From: Buddleja alternifolia
Lineage: Eukaryota > Streptophyta > Magnoliopsida > Lamiales > Scrophulariaceae
NCBI GenBank assembly: GCA_019426215.1
Contig: CM033392.1
Location: forward strand, 38,426,980 to 38,490,979
Length of the DNA: 64,000 bases
Reading direction: 5' to 3'
Position 1 is the first letter of the stretch; each line of letters opens with the position of its first letter. The position numbers and the translations under genes are program-made. Below, piece by piece: positions 44,088 to 57,800 of this stretch. The notes beneath the pieces were generated by a model. It had not been told where the DNA came from. It did not search any database and saw nothing but the letters and a program-made list of their open reading frames with translations.

Positions 44088-47000
44088 ATGTCTATCAACC
44101 AATTGTTTGTACTACTTGAAAAGAACACTTTGACTGGTCCAAACTATGTGGACTGGCTCTAAAACTTGAGGATAGTCCTCAATATGGAGTCACCGGGGCA
44201 TGTATTGGATGCTGATATCCCATCCACACCCACAAGGATGAGTGTTAGTGAGGAGGAAGTCGCGGCTCATGAGAAATGGGTCAAAGACGACGTCCGGGTT
44301 CGTGGGTACATGTTGGGCTCGATGACAAATGAGTTGTAGAGATCTCAAGACAAAATGGTCTCGGCGAGGGCTATTTTGGTACATCTGGTAGAGCTATATG
44401 GTGAGCACAGTCGCACTGCTCGATATGAGATATCGAAAGAGCTCTTTGGAGCCAAGATGAAAGAAGGTGAAAAGGTTGGGGACCATGTCCTAAAATTGAT
44501 TTCAGAAATTGAGAGGTTAGAGGCCCTCGACTTCAACATGGACCCTCAAATACAAATTGACCTCATCTTGCAGTCACTTCCAAACTCCTTTTTCCAATTT
44601 GTGGTCAACTTCAACTGCAATGAGACAGAATGCAATTTAGCTGGGTTGATGAACAAGCTAAATATTGCACAATCTCAAATGAAGCGAAAGGGAAAAGAGG
44701 CGTCCTTGGTCATCACTTCTAAGCCTAAAAACAAGAAAAAGAAGACTAAGAAAGCTACTAGCACTCCCGGTCCACAAGGTAAGATAGACAAAGGAAAGGG
44801 AAAAGCTGTAAAAGTGATGAAGAGTAAAGGGTCAAAGAAACGGATAGGTGCCTTCACTGCGGTGAGCTAGGCCACTGCAGGAAGGAGTGTCCAAACTTTG
44901 GCAAAGGCGCAGCAGGTATGGAACTTTTGTTTTAGAAACCAATTATTCTATAAATGAATTTTCCACTTCGTGGATACTTGATTCTGGAGCTAGTGCTCAC
45001 GTTTGTGTAACGAATCAGGATCTATAGCGAAGTAGGAAGTTGGAGCATGGAGAGGTGCTAATCAGTGTTGGCAGGGGGTAGAGCGTCATGGCTTCTCGCA
45101 TTGGATCAACTTCTTTATGTTTATCATCTGGACATGTTTTAAATTTAGAGGATGTTTTACTTTTGCCCAACAGGCTTAAGAACATTATTTCGATTCCTAT
45201 GTTGGTTAGGAATAATTATGTTTTTAATTTCATTGACAGCACTTCCAGCATTTTATTTAATGATAATATTGTTGGCACTGCTACTTTTGTCAATGGACTC
45301 TATTATTTAAACATGAGAAATGAATGTGTTGTAAATGTTATCTAAAAGAAGCATGGCAGGCAAAGTACTAACCTGAGCTCAAAGTGGCATCTTACACTGG
45401 GCCACGCTGGCGAGCAAAAGATACACAAGGTGGAAAAAGATAGGTTAATTGACCCATTGGGATTGGATCCCTATCCAACGTGTGAACCTTGCCTCAAAGG
45501 CAAAATGGCTAGATCCTCCTTCACTGGGACTTTTGAAAGGGTCACTGAAGTATTAGGATTTGTGCATACCGACGTTTTTAGACCATTTGGAGAAATGGCT
45601 CGTGGAGGTTTTCGCTATTTCATTACTTTCACTGATGAACATTCAAGGTATGGTCTTGTGTATCTAATGAAATACAAGTCTGAATCATTTGATAAGTTCA
45701 AAGAATATAAGGTTTTGGTGGAAAAACAACAAACTGGTCATCATATAAAAACACTGCAATCGGATTGTGGAGGTGAATATATGAGTGACGAGTTTAATCA
45801 GTTACTAAAGGAACATGGGAAAATATTGCAACTCACACCACCAGCAACTCCATAACTAAATAGGGTAGCAGAGCGTAAAAATCAAACGCTTTTGGATATG
45901 GTTCGATCTATGCTCAGCTACACTGATTTATTCATCTTCTTGTGGGGACATGCACACCTTACGACTGTTCATATCTTGAATAGATGTCCTTCCAAATCCG
46001 TTCCTAAGACCTCATATGAGATATGGAGAAATAGGAAACCAAACCTTAAATACATTAGGGTTTGGGAATGCCCTGCCTACATCAAGAAGATAGAGGCAGA
46101 TAAAGATAAGTCCCTTAAAGGACGTTTCATCGATTTTTCAGAGGATTCTATGGGATACCTATTCTACATGCAAGATGATCAAAGGATCATTGTTGCACTA
46201 CAAGCGTACTTTCTTGAAGATGAATTTATTTAAGAAGGTGGTGCAGATAGAAAGATTGTTCTCGATGAACAAGATGAAACACCCAGGTAGACGACTGTTC
46301 AAGAAATACACACTGAGCCTAATGAAACACAACCAACGTTGCAAAGATCTGGTAAAGTACCACATCAACCTGATAGGTACTATAGGTACCTGCTACAAGA
46401 GGAACCAGATGTCCACACTATAGCAGCGGGAGTTCAAGGGGATGACCCTTCTACTTATGATCTAGCAATGATGGACATCGATTCTGAAAAGTGGCGAGAA
46501 GCTATGCAGGCAGAGATAGACTCGATCCATTCCAACCAGGTCTAGACTCTGGTAGATCATCCTAATGGCATGACACCTATAGGGTGCAAGTGGATCTACA
46601 AGAGGAAGATAGGCCCTGGATGGAAAAGTTGACATATACAAGGCAAGACTTGTAGCAAAAGGTTATAGTCAAAAAGAAGGAATTGACTATCACGAGACCA
46701 TTTTAGCTGTGGCAATAATCAAGTCTATTCGAATTCTGCTGGTAATAGATGCACACTTGGATTATGAGATATGGCAGATGGATGTGAACACGACTTTTCT
46801 GAATGAATTCCTCGAAGAGGATATCTATATGGATCAGCCTAAAGGCGTTGCATCTGGGTCTAATATTCATAAGGTGTGCAAACTTTAAGAGATCCATTTA
46901 TGGACTTAAGCAAGCCTCTAGGAGTTGGAATCTATGTTTTGACGAAGTTGTCAAAGGATTTGACTTTGTAAAAAATGAAGATGAACAATGTGTTTACAAG

Positions 47001-47800
47001 ATGGTTAGTGGGAGTAAAATCACTTTCCTTGTCTTATATGTGGATGACATTCTACTCATAGGTAATGATGTAGGAATGCTCACATCAGTCAAAAGATGGC
47101 TTTCAAATACATTCTCCATGAAAGACTTGGGATTAGCGACCTATATTCTAGGAATTCGTATCTACAGAGATAGAACAAATAGACTGATAGGACTTTCCCA
47201 AGCCCATTACTTAGAGAAAGTCCTAAAGATATGTAGGATGGAAGACTCTAAGAATGGTTTCTTGCCCATGAGACATGGGGTGTACCTTTCAAAGTCCAGG
47301 TCTCCTCAAAGTGAGAAAGATAGGAAAGAAATTAGTATGGTGCCCTACACGTCTGCAGTAGGTAGTCTGATATACGCCATGTTATGCACACGGCCAGACA
47401 TAGCCTACAAAGTAAGCGTGGTGAGTCATTTTTCAGGCTAACCCGGGAAGAGAACACTGGACCGCTGTCAAAAATATCCTCAAGTATTTGAAAATCACTA
47501 TGGATATAGTCCTAACATATGGACATGGAGATTTGAAGGTGGATGGATATACTGACTCAGATTTCCAATCTGATGTAGATCCACTTCAGGGTTTATATTC
47601 ATACTCAATGGTGGAGCGGTAACTTGGAAAAGTTCCAAGCAAAGTACAACCACTGATTCCACCACTGAGGCAGAATACATAGCATCTTCAGAGGCTGCTA
47701 AAGAGGGTGTTTGGATTAGGAAGTTTCTTGGAGAACAAGAGGGTTTTCCACAGTTGTCCAACTCTTTGGGCCAGACTAATGCTGCTCGAGCCGGGAACAT
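44088..47800 (+). pseudogene. Copia element B gag-pol, decayed
   Basis: Gag starts at ATG 44088. A stop comes after 24 codons, and the UBN2-type core is open at 44355-44870 (LQSLPNSFFQFVVNFN). The knuckle CGELGHCRKEC is at about 44858-44890 in another frame. The protease has WILDSGASAH, with the Asp codon at 44980. The GAG-pre-integrase and integrase region (45430-46233) includes LQSDCGGEY and then, across a stop, ERKNQTLLDMVRSM. RT (46570-47441) has the YVDD box at 47037-47048. RNase H (about 47560-47790) ends in TTDSTTEAEYIA. At least eight stops or shifts occur. The 3' end is truncated near 47800 without an LTR. Confidence 0.9.
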
Positions 47801-48273
47801 CCACTAATATATATATATATACACACACACACAAACACATTAATATTATATTGAATTAATTAATTACTTCACTTATCACAAGTTTGAATAGTTGTTATTC
47901 ATTCTTTCTTCTCTTGTTCTTCTTGTCTCTGCATTAGAGTCAAAACACTTATTCCAACCCCTTCTCCATAAGCTAAATAGTTTGATATTCTCCTGGTTAG
48001 CACTGGTAGAGATAATCGATGGTACAGGTTAAGATGTGGATAGTCTTAGAGGCGCAACTCTTGGGGCGCTAGAGCAAACCAATTCAAGAAGATCGGTTGG
48101 AGCGAAAGGTTTATCAAGTAAAGCAGAGAATTCGATCGGTGAGAATTCGTCAAAAAAGTAACACTGCAAATAACACCCTATGTATGTTTTTCATGAGATC
48201 TGATAGTACCATGCCAACCTAATCCCTTGGTTAGAGATTGTGTTTAGTAAAATTTTAAATATCTATTTTCTCT
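47801..48273 (+). repeat. Microsatellite and plus-strand LTR fragment between two Copia remnants
   Basis: An AT/AC microsatellite (47805-47832) is followed by sequence (about 47880-48262) that is a plus-orientation relative of the LTR end at 34079. Both share AATCGATGG, a GATGTGGATA(G)-type phrase and GGTTATCATGCCA-like wording in opposite orientation. It is probably a truncated LTR inserted between the neighbouring elements. Confidence 0.45.
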
Positions 48274-50017
48274 GTGTATACACAATCCTGGGGAATTAGA
48301 CACTGTAGTGGTAATGATCTCAACAAATGCAGTTTGGGATTGGAAAGAAAAGAAAGTGCAAAATGTTTCTTTCATCAAGCAAATACGAGTAATGACCATG
48401 AAGAAAGTGAAAAGCAGAATATTTCAACACCTTCTACTCCTAGAGAAGGATCTTCAAATACAAATCCAGACATTTCTTCATCGGAATCTCCTTCGAGAAA
48501 GATGAGAAGTTTGACTGAAGTTTATGAAAGTTGAAACTTCATGATCACTGAACCAGAAAATTGTGAAAAAGCAATAAAAGATGAACTTTGGAAAAATGCA
48601 ATGAAAGAAGAAATGCACATGATTGAGAAAAACAACACCTGGCAGTTGGTGGATAGGCCTAAAGATAGAATAATTGTTAGCTTCAAGTGGATATAGAAGA
48701 TTAAATTCAATCAAGAAGGAGAAGTGCAGAAATACAAAGCAAGACTTGTGTCTGGAGGCTTTACTCAAAAGCCTGGTATTGCTTTCTTTGAGACTTTTTC
48801 CCCTGTTGCGAATGAAAACTATTCGAATTGTGATTGCCCTTCCAGCTCAAAGAAAATGGCAAATTTTTCAGCTTGATGTGAAATTAGCTTTTCTCAATGG
48901 AAAACTTGACGAAGAAATATACGTCGAACAACCTCAAGGTTTCTTAGTAAAAGGAGAAGAACACAAGATCTACAAGCTGAAAAAAGCTCTTTATGGACTT
49001 AAACAAGCTCCAAGAGTTTGGTACAATGAAATCGACACTTACTTCATTGAAGTGGTTTTGAAAAAAGCAAAAGTGAAGCCACTGTATTGTGAATAAGGAA
49101 GGTCACGATATTCTAATTGCTTATATTTATGTCGATAATCCGAAAATAATTTTGATTTGATGCAAAAGTTGAAGCAAGAGATGATGAAGACCTACCAGAT
49201 GAGCAATCTTGGGCTGCTAAATTATTTCTTAAGCATCGAAGTCGTACAAGTTGAAGAAGGAATTTTTCTTTTTCAAAAGAAATATGCTAAAGGCATTATT
49301 GAAAAATTCCACAAGTCAGATTGCAAGATTGTAGATACTCAATGCAAAGAAATTTAGTAGCTCAATCTATAGAAGTTTGATTGGAAGTCTTCTATACTTG
49401 ACTACTACAAGACCCGACATCATGTTTGCTACAAGTTTATTGTCTAGATTTACGCAAGATCTAAGTCAAAATCACTTTGGAGCTGCCAAAAGGATATTAA
49501 GGTATTTGCAGGGGATGCTTAACTATGGAATTATGTATATAAACCACCAAAAAGTTAAGATTTGATTGGTTATTGTGATAGTGATTGGGCTGGAAGTTTG
49601 GTCGACATGAAGAGCACATCAGGCTATGCTTTTTTACTTGGTTCATGCATATGTTCTTGGCTTTCAAAGAAGCAAAAAGTTGTTACTCAATCATCTGCGA
49701 AAGCCGAATATTACGCAATGTGGCTAAGGCGAATTCTTGAAGATATTACGCAAAGCAAGAATAAGGAATTGTGCTTTATTGCGACGACAAATCAACCACC
49801 TCCATTGCAAAGAATTCAGTTCATCATGAAAGAACTTAACACAATGCAATCAAATATCACTTTGTTCGAGAAGCTGCAGAAAATGGAGAAATTCAGTTGC
49901 GCTATTGCAAAACTCAAGATCAACTAGCAGACATATTCACAAAGGCCCTTCCCCGAGACAAGTTTTGTTATCTTCGAGAGCTCATTGGAGTTGTCGATAA
50001 ATTGCATTAAGGGGGAA
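48274..50017 (+). pseudogene. Copia element C: RT and RNase H remnants
   Basis: The plus strand begins in the linker before RT (serine/proline-rich, ending RKMRSLTEVYES). RT blocks are [53 protein letters not shown] and KKALYGLKQAPRVWYNEID. The YVDD region near 49130 is degraded. The RNase H part has [32 protein letters not shown] and QSSAKAEYYAM, then a frame change to QLADIFTKALPRDKF just before the 3' LTR. A polypurine run (AAGGGGGAA, 50009-50017) abuts the LTR. Gag, protease and integrase are missing. Confidence 0.9.
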
Positions 50018-50442
50018 TGTTGGAATTAATGCATATTCAATAACTTTCAAACTTCTTAATGTTGTCTGCTATTTTCAGAATTAATGACTAAGAGTTCCTA
50101 AGTTGTTATCATTAATTTTCTACAAATTTTCATGAGTCTAGAGTTGTCTAAAGTCTCTATAAAATGCCTTGTAACTCTTGGTTCAGTCACAGCCCGAAGA
50201 AGCTATATAAAATCAATATTTTTAGCATTTTACTTTGTAAAAAAATTATCTTTTGAGCTCTGCAGCAGCAACTCTTCTTACAAAGTAGCTCAATACTCTC
50301 ACAAGAAACATCTCAAAAAGGAAAGAAGGATAATAGGCTCAAAACTTGCTTGCCATTTTCCATTGATTTTCCAAAAAATATACAATTATCTATCTAACCA
50401 TTTTATGAGAGAGAAATTATGCAAAATCCTATAAATCCAACA
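50018..50442 (+). repeat. 3' LTR of Copia element C
   Basis: TGTTGGAATTAATGC at 50018 to AAATCCAACA at 50442, 425 bp, with TGTTGGA/TCCAACA terminal symmetry and a polypurine tract directly before it. The 5' LTR is absent. Confidence 0.88.
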
Positions 50443-50699
50443 ACCCTGCCATTCTAATGGATTTCGGAATAACAAAAGAGAAATAAAAAAGAAAATTACT
50501 ACTAAAATTAGAAAGTTTGGAGTTTACTTATTAAAATAGACTGATTCCAACCCTAATTGCTTCATGAAACGCTGAATGTTGGATGTTTCAAGCTAAGTCA
50601 TGTGTTCACCTATTTATCCGATCCAAAGTTGCATTTAATCTTATAGACTCATATTTGCGAACTCTAATAATATAAAAACACAAGAAGAAAATATTATTA

Positions 50700-51400
50700 T
50701 GTTTTCATTTGGGGTTGTATCAAATAACCCCCTCTCAACAATCCTTGTCCGGAAGGATTGAAGTATGGAACTTCCTTCTGCTTAAGCTAGCGAAGCTCTT
50801 CCCAAGTGTTGTCTCTTATAGGTGTATTCAACCACTTTACAAGAACTTAAGTGATGGCTCTATTATGCTTCTTTTCTATCGGTTGCTCCAGTACCTATTC
50901 AGGATCCAATTAGAGAAGGTGCCAATGTGTTGTGATAGATATAAGTAAGGGTGACAAGTGGATGAGCCAATTTTTTTCTTGGGTTGAGAGACGTGAAGCT
51001 CCCCTAATGAAGGTCCAGCTTGTATGCAACCTTCCCTACCCTTGCAACAACGTTGAAAAGACTAAAATAACGGAATTCTAACTTTTAGTAGGAATGTCTT
51101 CGATGAGGACTGTCTATAGGACTCCAACTTCACAAAACCCAATCACCCACAGCCAGTTCACTCTCTAGCTAGCCTTGCAAGCTTGCAATTTCATCCTGTT
51201 TTGAGCCTTTGATAGGTGGAACTTAATCAAACGATAAGTGTAACTTCTCTCTGCTGCAAACTTCTATCCACGACATCAACATTGGAATCAAGAGCCACAT
51301 AAGGATAGTGTTGAAGGGTTGGTTGTCCATCAACCACTACATAAGGATTTAAGTGCTAAATGGTATGAGGTGTTGTACCACCACCCAACTAAGATTAATT
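50700..51400 (-). pseudogene. Chromovirus integrase tail with chromodomain
   Basis: On the minus strand, in shifting frames, the sequence reads RLIKFHLSKAQNRMKLQA, then a VGDWV-type and YRQSS-type block, then GREGCIQAG/VAYKLDLP-like and FHVSQPKKK blocks. These are the C-terminal integrase blocks of plant Ty3/Gypsy chromoviruses. The last part contains VLVKWLNTPIRDNTWEELR, the chromodomain core that binds modified histone tails. Many stops make it a relic. It lies just downstream of the 3' end of BUB1. Confidence 0.75.
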
Positions 51401-51832
51401 CAGAAAACAAAGTGACAACATCTAACCCAAAGAAATGAAACCGGTTGTTCTTGCAAATTCTGTGCTGGTGGTGTCAAAGTATGAGAAAACTGATAAATAT
51501 CCCCAACTACGGTTTATATCTTGAAATTTACACTGATAATTTGAAAGTGAAAAATAATCATCATATAATTAAGTACTATTTTTTGTTACATAGGTACTTT
51601 ATTCCACACATGCATCGAATGGTCTCACCACTAGTGAATGCCGTATGCACATATCCTTACATGTTGTCTGCCTAACAAAATCATTACAGTAGCGCAGGAC
51701 AAAAGATGACTATCGTGACTTGTACAAAAACCATCAAATGGTCCTGTACACTGGACAAGCTACAAAAAGGGTAAATAAGCAAACAAGGATTACAAGAAAC
51801 AATATCAGTGGCATCCGAAAACAGATTATATA

Positions 51833-54800
51833 TTAAGCCGAGCATAAGGATGTTCTTTGTTTCACCAATAACTGCTTCAGCCTTTTTATTAGCTTTGGAT
51901 CTGAGCACATGTAATCCTGAAATGACTCTCTCAAAGATTGCAACAACTTCTTCTGATCTTCAGATGGATCAATATTTAGCAACTTCGCAAATAACTTTTT
52001 CCAAAGATCACCATTCCAATAGCTGATGAAAAGGGCAACAAATATTTCAGAAAAATCTGGAAAATCCCTTAAAAAAAAACGTATACTATTGTATGTTAAG
52101 GACAAACAAACCGTTTATAATGTGATTTGGGCTGGTAAAGGTAGCTTCCATCAGGGGATGACCTTTTTTCAATCTCCATGTATGAATTGTGAAGCATCAT
52201 ATGAACTATAACACACAGCCCATATAAGTCTACCTGATAATCCCATTCCAAAAAAAAAAAAAAAAACAAAGATTGAGAAAACCGTGTATCATGCATGTAT
52301 TACACAGATCACAAGAAATGACTTAAGAAGGTGTTTGGCTAAGCTTATAAGTTTCTTAAACAGCTTATAAGCTCTTACAAAGTGTTTGGTAAAACAACTT
52401 ATAAGCTCCTAAAAAATAAGTCAAGAAATCTCAACTTATTTTTAAGAGCATAAAAGATAGATAATTTATAAGCTCCAAAAACACCTTATATAAGCATTAA
52501 AAGCTTATAAGCTCTTTAAAATAAGTTACGCCAAACAACCTCTTAATAATGTCAAGTCCCACCAAATACCTGAAATGTCCATGGCTTATTTTCTTGCATC
52601 TCAATACAACGAAAGCCAGAAGTTCTACTATCCCCCATGAATTTGGTGCTTTCATGAAAGAGACTTAGATCTATTCCTCTTCCCCAGTCCACAAGGCACA
52701 GACCCTGATATATAGAACCATTATATATATATATATACTTGACAATATACCATTATTAACAAGAGATGCTTTATGCCTAAGACATTTAAAAATTACTTGA
52801 TCATGCCAAGGCCCAGTTCGGAGGCGGAAATCATCTTCGCTTTCTGTTGGATCATCCCTGACATCATATATTATGACCATTAGACTAAGCACTTTAAATA
52901 TAACAGGAAGGTCAGCACTACTTAACTACCTAGTCAAAACAAAAAGGGACCATTCTGAGTACTGTTGCAGACATCAATTGACCATAAAGAGAAAAATTGA
53001 ACCGCAGAAAAATGGATTCTAGGAGGATTATGTCATTTTGTCACAAAAGGGCTTTGGCAAAATAAGGTCTGATCCAGTATTAGATAGAGGGGTAATAGTT
53101 ACATTATTTTAGGTTGTGTTTGGATTGAAGGATATGGATTTGAGGAGTGGATCTGGAGGAAGGATTTCAAACGACTCTAAACCATACTGATTGACAAAAT
53201 AGCTCAAAATGAGTGTCAATGGATTTGAAATCCATTACAACTTGAAATCATCCAAATAAGCTCAATGGATTAGCCGATGAAGTTGAAATCCACGGCTTTC
53301 AAATCCTTCGATCCAAACACACCTTTAAGTCATTTAGCATCTTGGTGCAGGAGGTCATGAATGTTTTATTTCGATTCATCAATACTCTTAGATCTTCTAG
53401 TGCAGAAGCAAAAGTGTCGCTCTGGAAAAACGAGATTCTATAGATGAATACTGAGTAGGATTCATAAAAGTTGGAAAATTAAGACTACGAGGGAGGAGGG
53501 AAGAAGAATATTATAATCTATATCCACAGCGCCTGGAGTGTCTTGAAAAGTGTTATGCACATTCATAGGCTACTGGGATTCCTTGTTTAGTATTTTTTGT
53601 AATAAGAACCTTGAATATTACGAATACCAATAATTATCCCTGCTAAACCTATAGAACAAGAAGTACAATTCACGAATAGCCAAGTCTAACGAGTTGAACA
53701 CACCCTTCACCCAATACTCACAAAATTTAAAGGTACTGATTCCATCATCTATGTGATTGATTGGAAACTAAACAGAGGATACTCTCTGATCATATGTTCT
53801 TGAAGAAAGCATACTGCAATGAGCCTTTGGCAGAAGATCATATACAAAGGTCTGCGTTTTATTCTTTGTAGTTCAAATGCTTGGAAATTTCTAAAGGTTT
53901 GGTAAATGGAACAACATGATGACAATATCAATCTTTTTGTCAAGATGAAACAAACCTTAACAAGCTTTACGCTTTTTCTGACATTAACCAGCAAAAGCAT
54001 TTATTTCTATAATGTTAAGTTTTGCGGGATATCTTACTGTTAAAACAACCACATTATTCTAAGAAGAGTGTGTGCGCATCAACCCAAGAACGATCATTAC
54101 TAGGCTTTCTGGAGGAAAATGTATTTTTTTTTCTACGAGTGTTCCAGAAGAAGGCGTTTCACCTCTTAGTAAAGCATATCTGTAATGAATTCATATGTAA
54201 CAAAAAGGAAATAACTAATTGAGCAAAGAACTAAGCCCAGTTACTACTAGCCCAATAAGACCAGTCAAACTTGCTGAAGTTGGAGATGGAAAAAAGTGGG
54301 CATCTTTATATGCAGAGAATATCATTATTTGTACATAAATAGAGCTGAAATCTTACGATCTAACTAGCTTAATTTAGAAATGCCAAAAGACGAAGATATC
54401 CAAGAAAACTGTAAGATTAAGTACTTGGAAATAATTGCATATAGCTTTACAACAGAACTAATGACATTACTGCGATTCTGATAAAAAAGTTATCCAAGTC
54501 TAGCAAAAGGACATAATTCAACATAAATATTATCTCCCAGGTCTAGGACTACTTCTCCTTCGTAAAGGTTAGATAAGCATTATTTGTCCAACTAAAAAAA
54601 ATAGTTACCTAGAATATCGAATGAGCAAATTATCAGGTTTGAAGTCACCATGGATAATTGCAGCATCATGCAAAGTTTCAAGAATTCGGAGCATCTCTAC
54701 AGTGTAATAGATACATAGTACTTCTTCCATAGAGCCACCTATAACAACATTAGAATTTATGGCATCCTGTACAAAATTCCAAAATGAACTAAGTACAAGG

Positions 54801-57800
54801 GAGATATCAAAATATAACTTAATGAAAAAAATTAGATGCCCACCTGAAGAGTCCCATGTGCTAAATAATCAGAGACCAGCACACTATAGTCAGAATAGAG
54901 GTGCAATCTGTGAGCAAAGCCAAAACTCATCCTCTGAAAAACAAATTACTTCATATGAGCAACTGTAACTAACAGGTATCCATAGATATTTTATTACAAT
55001 ATTCAGATACTTCTTTTTCTGGCATGCGCTTGTCAAGTTGCCGGTACATGTAAAATTCCCAAGGAAAGGGCGGCTTCTGAACCTGTTAGAGATCAGGAGT
55101 TCAGATTCAATAATCTTCTAACCGAATCCTTGTCCAAGAAATCTGGGATCACATAATGTAATTACCTTAAGGGCAACGACATCATCAGGATTGCTGTTGA
55201 CATATGCTTTATATACCTGAGCAAATCCACCCGAACCTGCACATCCTTTGATCTGGTACTTCTCTCCACCTTCAGGAATCATGAACCATAACAGACTTAA
55301 GTGAAGAGCTAAAAGAGTGTATAAAAATGGATGGTGTAGTTTCAGATAGAAATGAACATTAGAGTGTTGCTTGTCGTTGTCACTCAAAATACAACTTAGC
55401 ATTTTCAGCTTATAAATGGTGATTAAGAAGTAGAGAGTGATCAAGCAAAGGCCAACAAATTTCCATATAGCAGGATATTCAGTCATTGTCCTTATAACTG
55501 GCCCTTTTATTTAGGGGGAGTTAAATTATAGAAACCTCCCTTAGAGGTATGGTCTAACTATAGATAGACCCCCTCATGAATTCAAAATTACATACACTTC
55601 TTTCATAAGTTGTTAAAAGGCAGCGTCAATCAATTTTCTAAGGGAAAATTACACACAGACCCCTCACTTATTGTGTAATTACCAAAAATCGCCTCATGTT
55701 AAGGCATCTCTTACAATTACACCTGTGTATTTAAAAATACTTACTATTACACCCTCTGTAAACTTACAAATAGACCCCTTGAGGAGGTGTGTTGGTAATT
55801 TTCAATAAGTGAATGGTTTATGGTTATTACACAATAAGCGAGGGGGTTGTATGTTTTTTTCCCTTTTTTCAATGAAAAATTAAGTTTTGCCCTTCGCATG
55901 ATTGTTAAGTGAAATTTGTAAGATTATCCAAGTTTTGAGAAGGTTCCCTAAGGCTTGTCCAAACACAGACAAATCCGTTTCAATATTTGTCAAATCTCCA
56001 TTAATTTCCTCATAAATTTAATATTACTATTAAATAACACGTGTGTTGCATGTGAATCATATTAACTCGTTGGAATAATTCATGTGTATAGATATTGTTC
56101 ATTTTATTATTATATATATTCAAAACTTCAATAATAATAATTTAACTATGTAAATTTTTATTCAATAAACTATAATTATTTTAAAAACTAAATATTGATT
56201 GACATGAAAAACTGAGTCATACATAAAAGAACTAAATTTAGTGAAAACTGAAATTTAGATAATAATGCAAACAAATAAAATTATTATGTAAATCCATGAT
56301 TCAATTATTATTTTTCTTGTTTTACTTTTTGCGGATCACGCTCTCTTCTTCTTCTCTCTCTATGAGTTCTTTATGTACTTATAATTATCTTCATTATGGT
56401 TCAAAAAAGGAATACTATGTAGTTTCCTTGTTTATTTTTCATCGGCTTTTTTTTTTTGCCATCTCTATTTTACAGAAACAACCAATAATGTTTTTTCTCA
56501 AGGTCATTCAATGTATCGTCATTATAAACCTCAATTACATTCGTCGCAGAAATACAATATGTTAGCGTAGATAATGTTTTTCTTTTTATTTGATTCGCTA
56601 CTATCGAATGTATCTTTTTTATTAATAAAAGTAAGTTTTATTCGTAAAAGTGTAGGAGAAGTAATAAAGTGTATGTTGCAAGTAAAAGCCAATGTGCAAT
56701 AGAGAAAATAATTATAACATGAGGAGAAATTATTTTTTTTCATTTCTTAACTTGATTCTTTTTACCATCATATTTAGGATTCTATTCCTATCATTTTTTC
56801 CTAAACAAAGCCCTAGTCATATTCCGAATAAATATTCTTCTACCAACACCAATGAATTAGTTTTATAAATATATTTGATAAAATATATAAGCTTTATGAA
56901 ATCATTGCAAAAGTTTAATTCATAAAAAAAAGTCTTTAACATCTTAAAATTTGATACTATTTAGCATAAATAAAAAATAATTGCTAGAAATCTATAGTGG
57001 CAGCACGATATTTGTGCATGAACCTCCTCATTTTCCTTAGTCCAATAAATTCACTCTAATAAGTAATTTTAGAAGATTCGTTCAGTAACTTTATTGTTGA
57101 TGAAAAGAAAATGTAAGAAAAAGTGATTTTTTATAACACGCACATATATATGCACTTTATGTTATTGTTTCCTTACATATTTATTTGTTAAGGGGAGTAA
57201 GAGAGATAGGAAAGTATAAGAATACATAAGTAGATATGTAATATTAAATTTGATATATGTATTACTTAAGTAATAATAATTATGAATAGCATCATCATAT
57301 TGCTCTTAATTTAGGTAAAAGAATAGTTTAGTTTACAGTGAAGATGACAATTCTTCAATTTTAAATTTTCAATTGATTGACTATGAATGCTGCATTGATT
57401 GGGAAAAATTGAGTATCATTATAAATAAGCATATAAAAGATTATTTATAAATACCTACATTGTAAAATTACTCAATTTAATCATATAAAATATATTGCAA
57501 GCACACATAGATAGTGAAATATTTTAATAAAGTGTGTCTAGATTAATTCTATAATGATTTTTTAATAAGTTATAATTCATTTAAATTGATCTGATAATTA
57601 TTTTCTTTTACAGTGATTAAATAATGTGCATATTTTGTCAGTTACAAATCTATTAACTCTTTTAAGATTTTTAATATAATTATGTACTTTTTCTATGGTA
57701 CATGAGCATAATTATCCATATCGTATTACAATATATTATATTATCATATTATAGTCTGTGTGAAACCTTGAATTTTCTATTACATATGCATCTAATTTAT

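Noticed and set aside
55118..55486. Single 122-codon ORF ending in the BUB1 glycine loop, with hydrophobic N-terminal segments
   Set aside because: Its N-terminal part is intron read-through. The acceptor at 55270 joins in phase to the exon ending at 59014 and restores VDIGGEKYQIKG.
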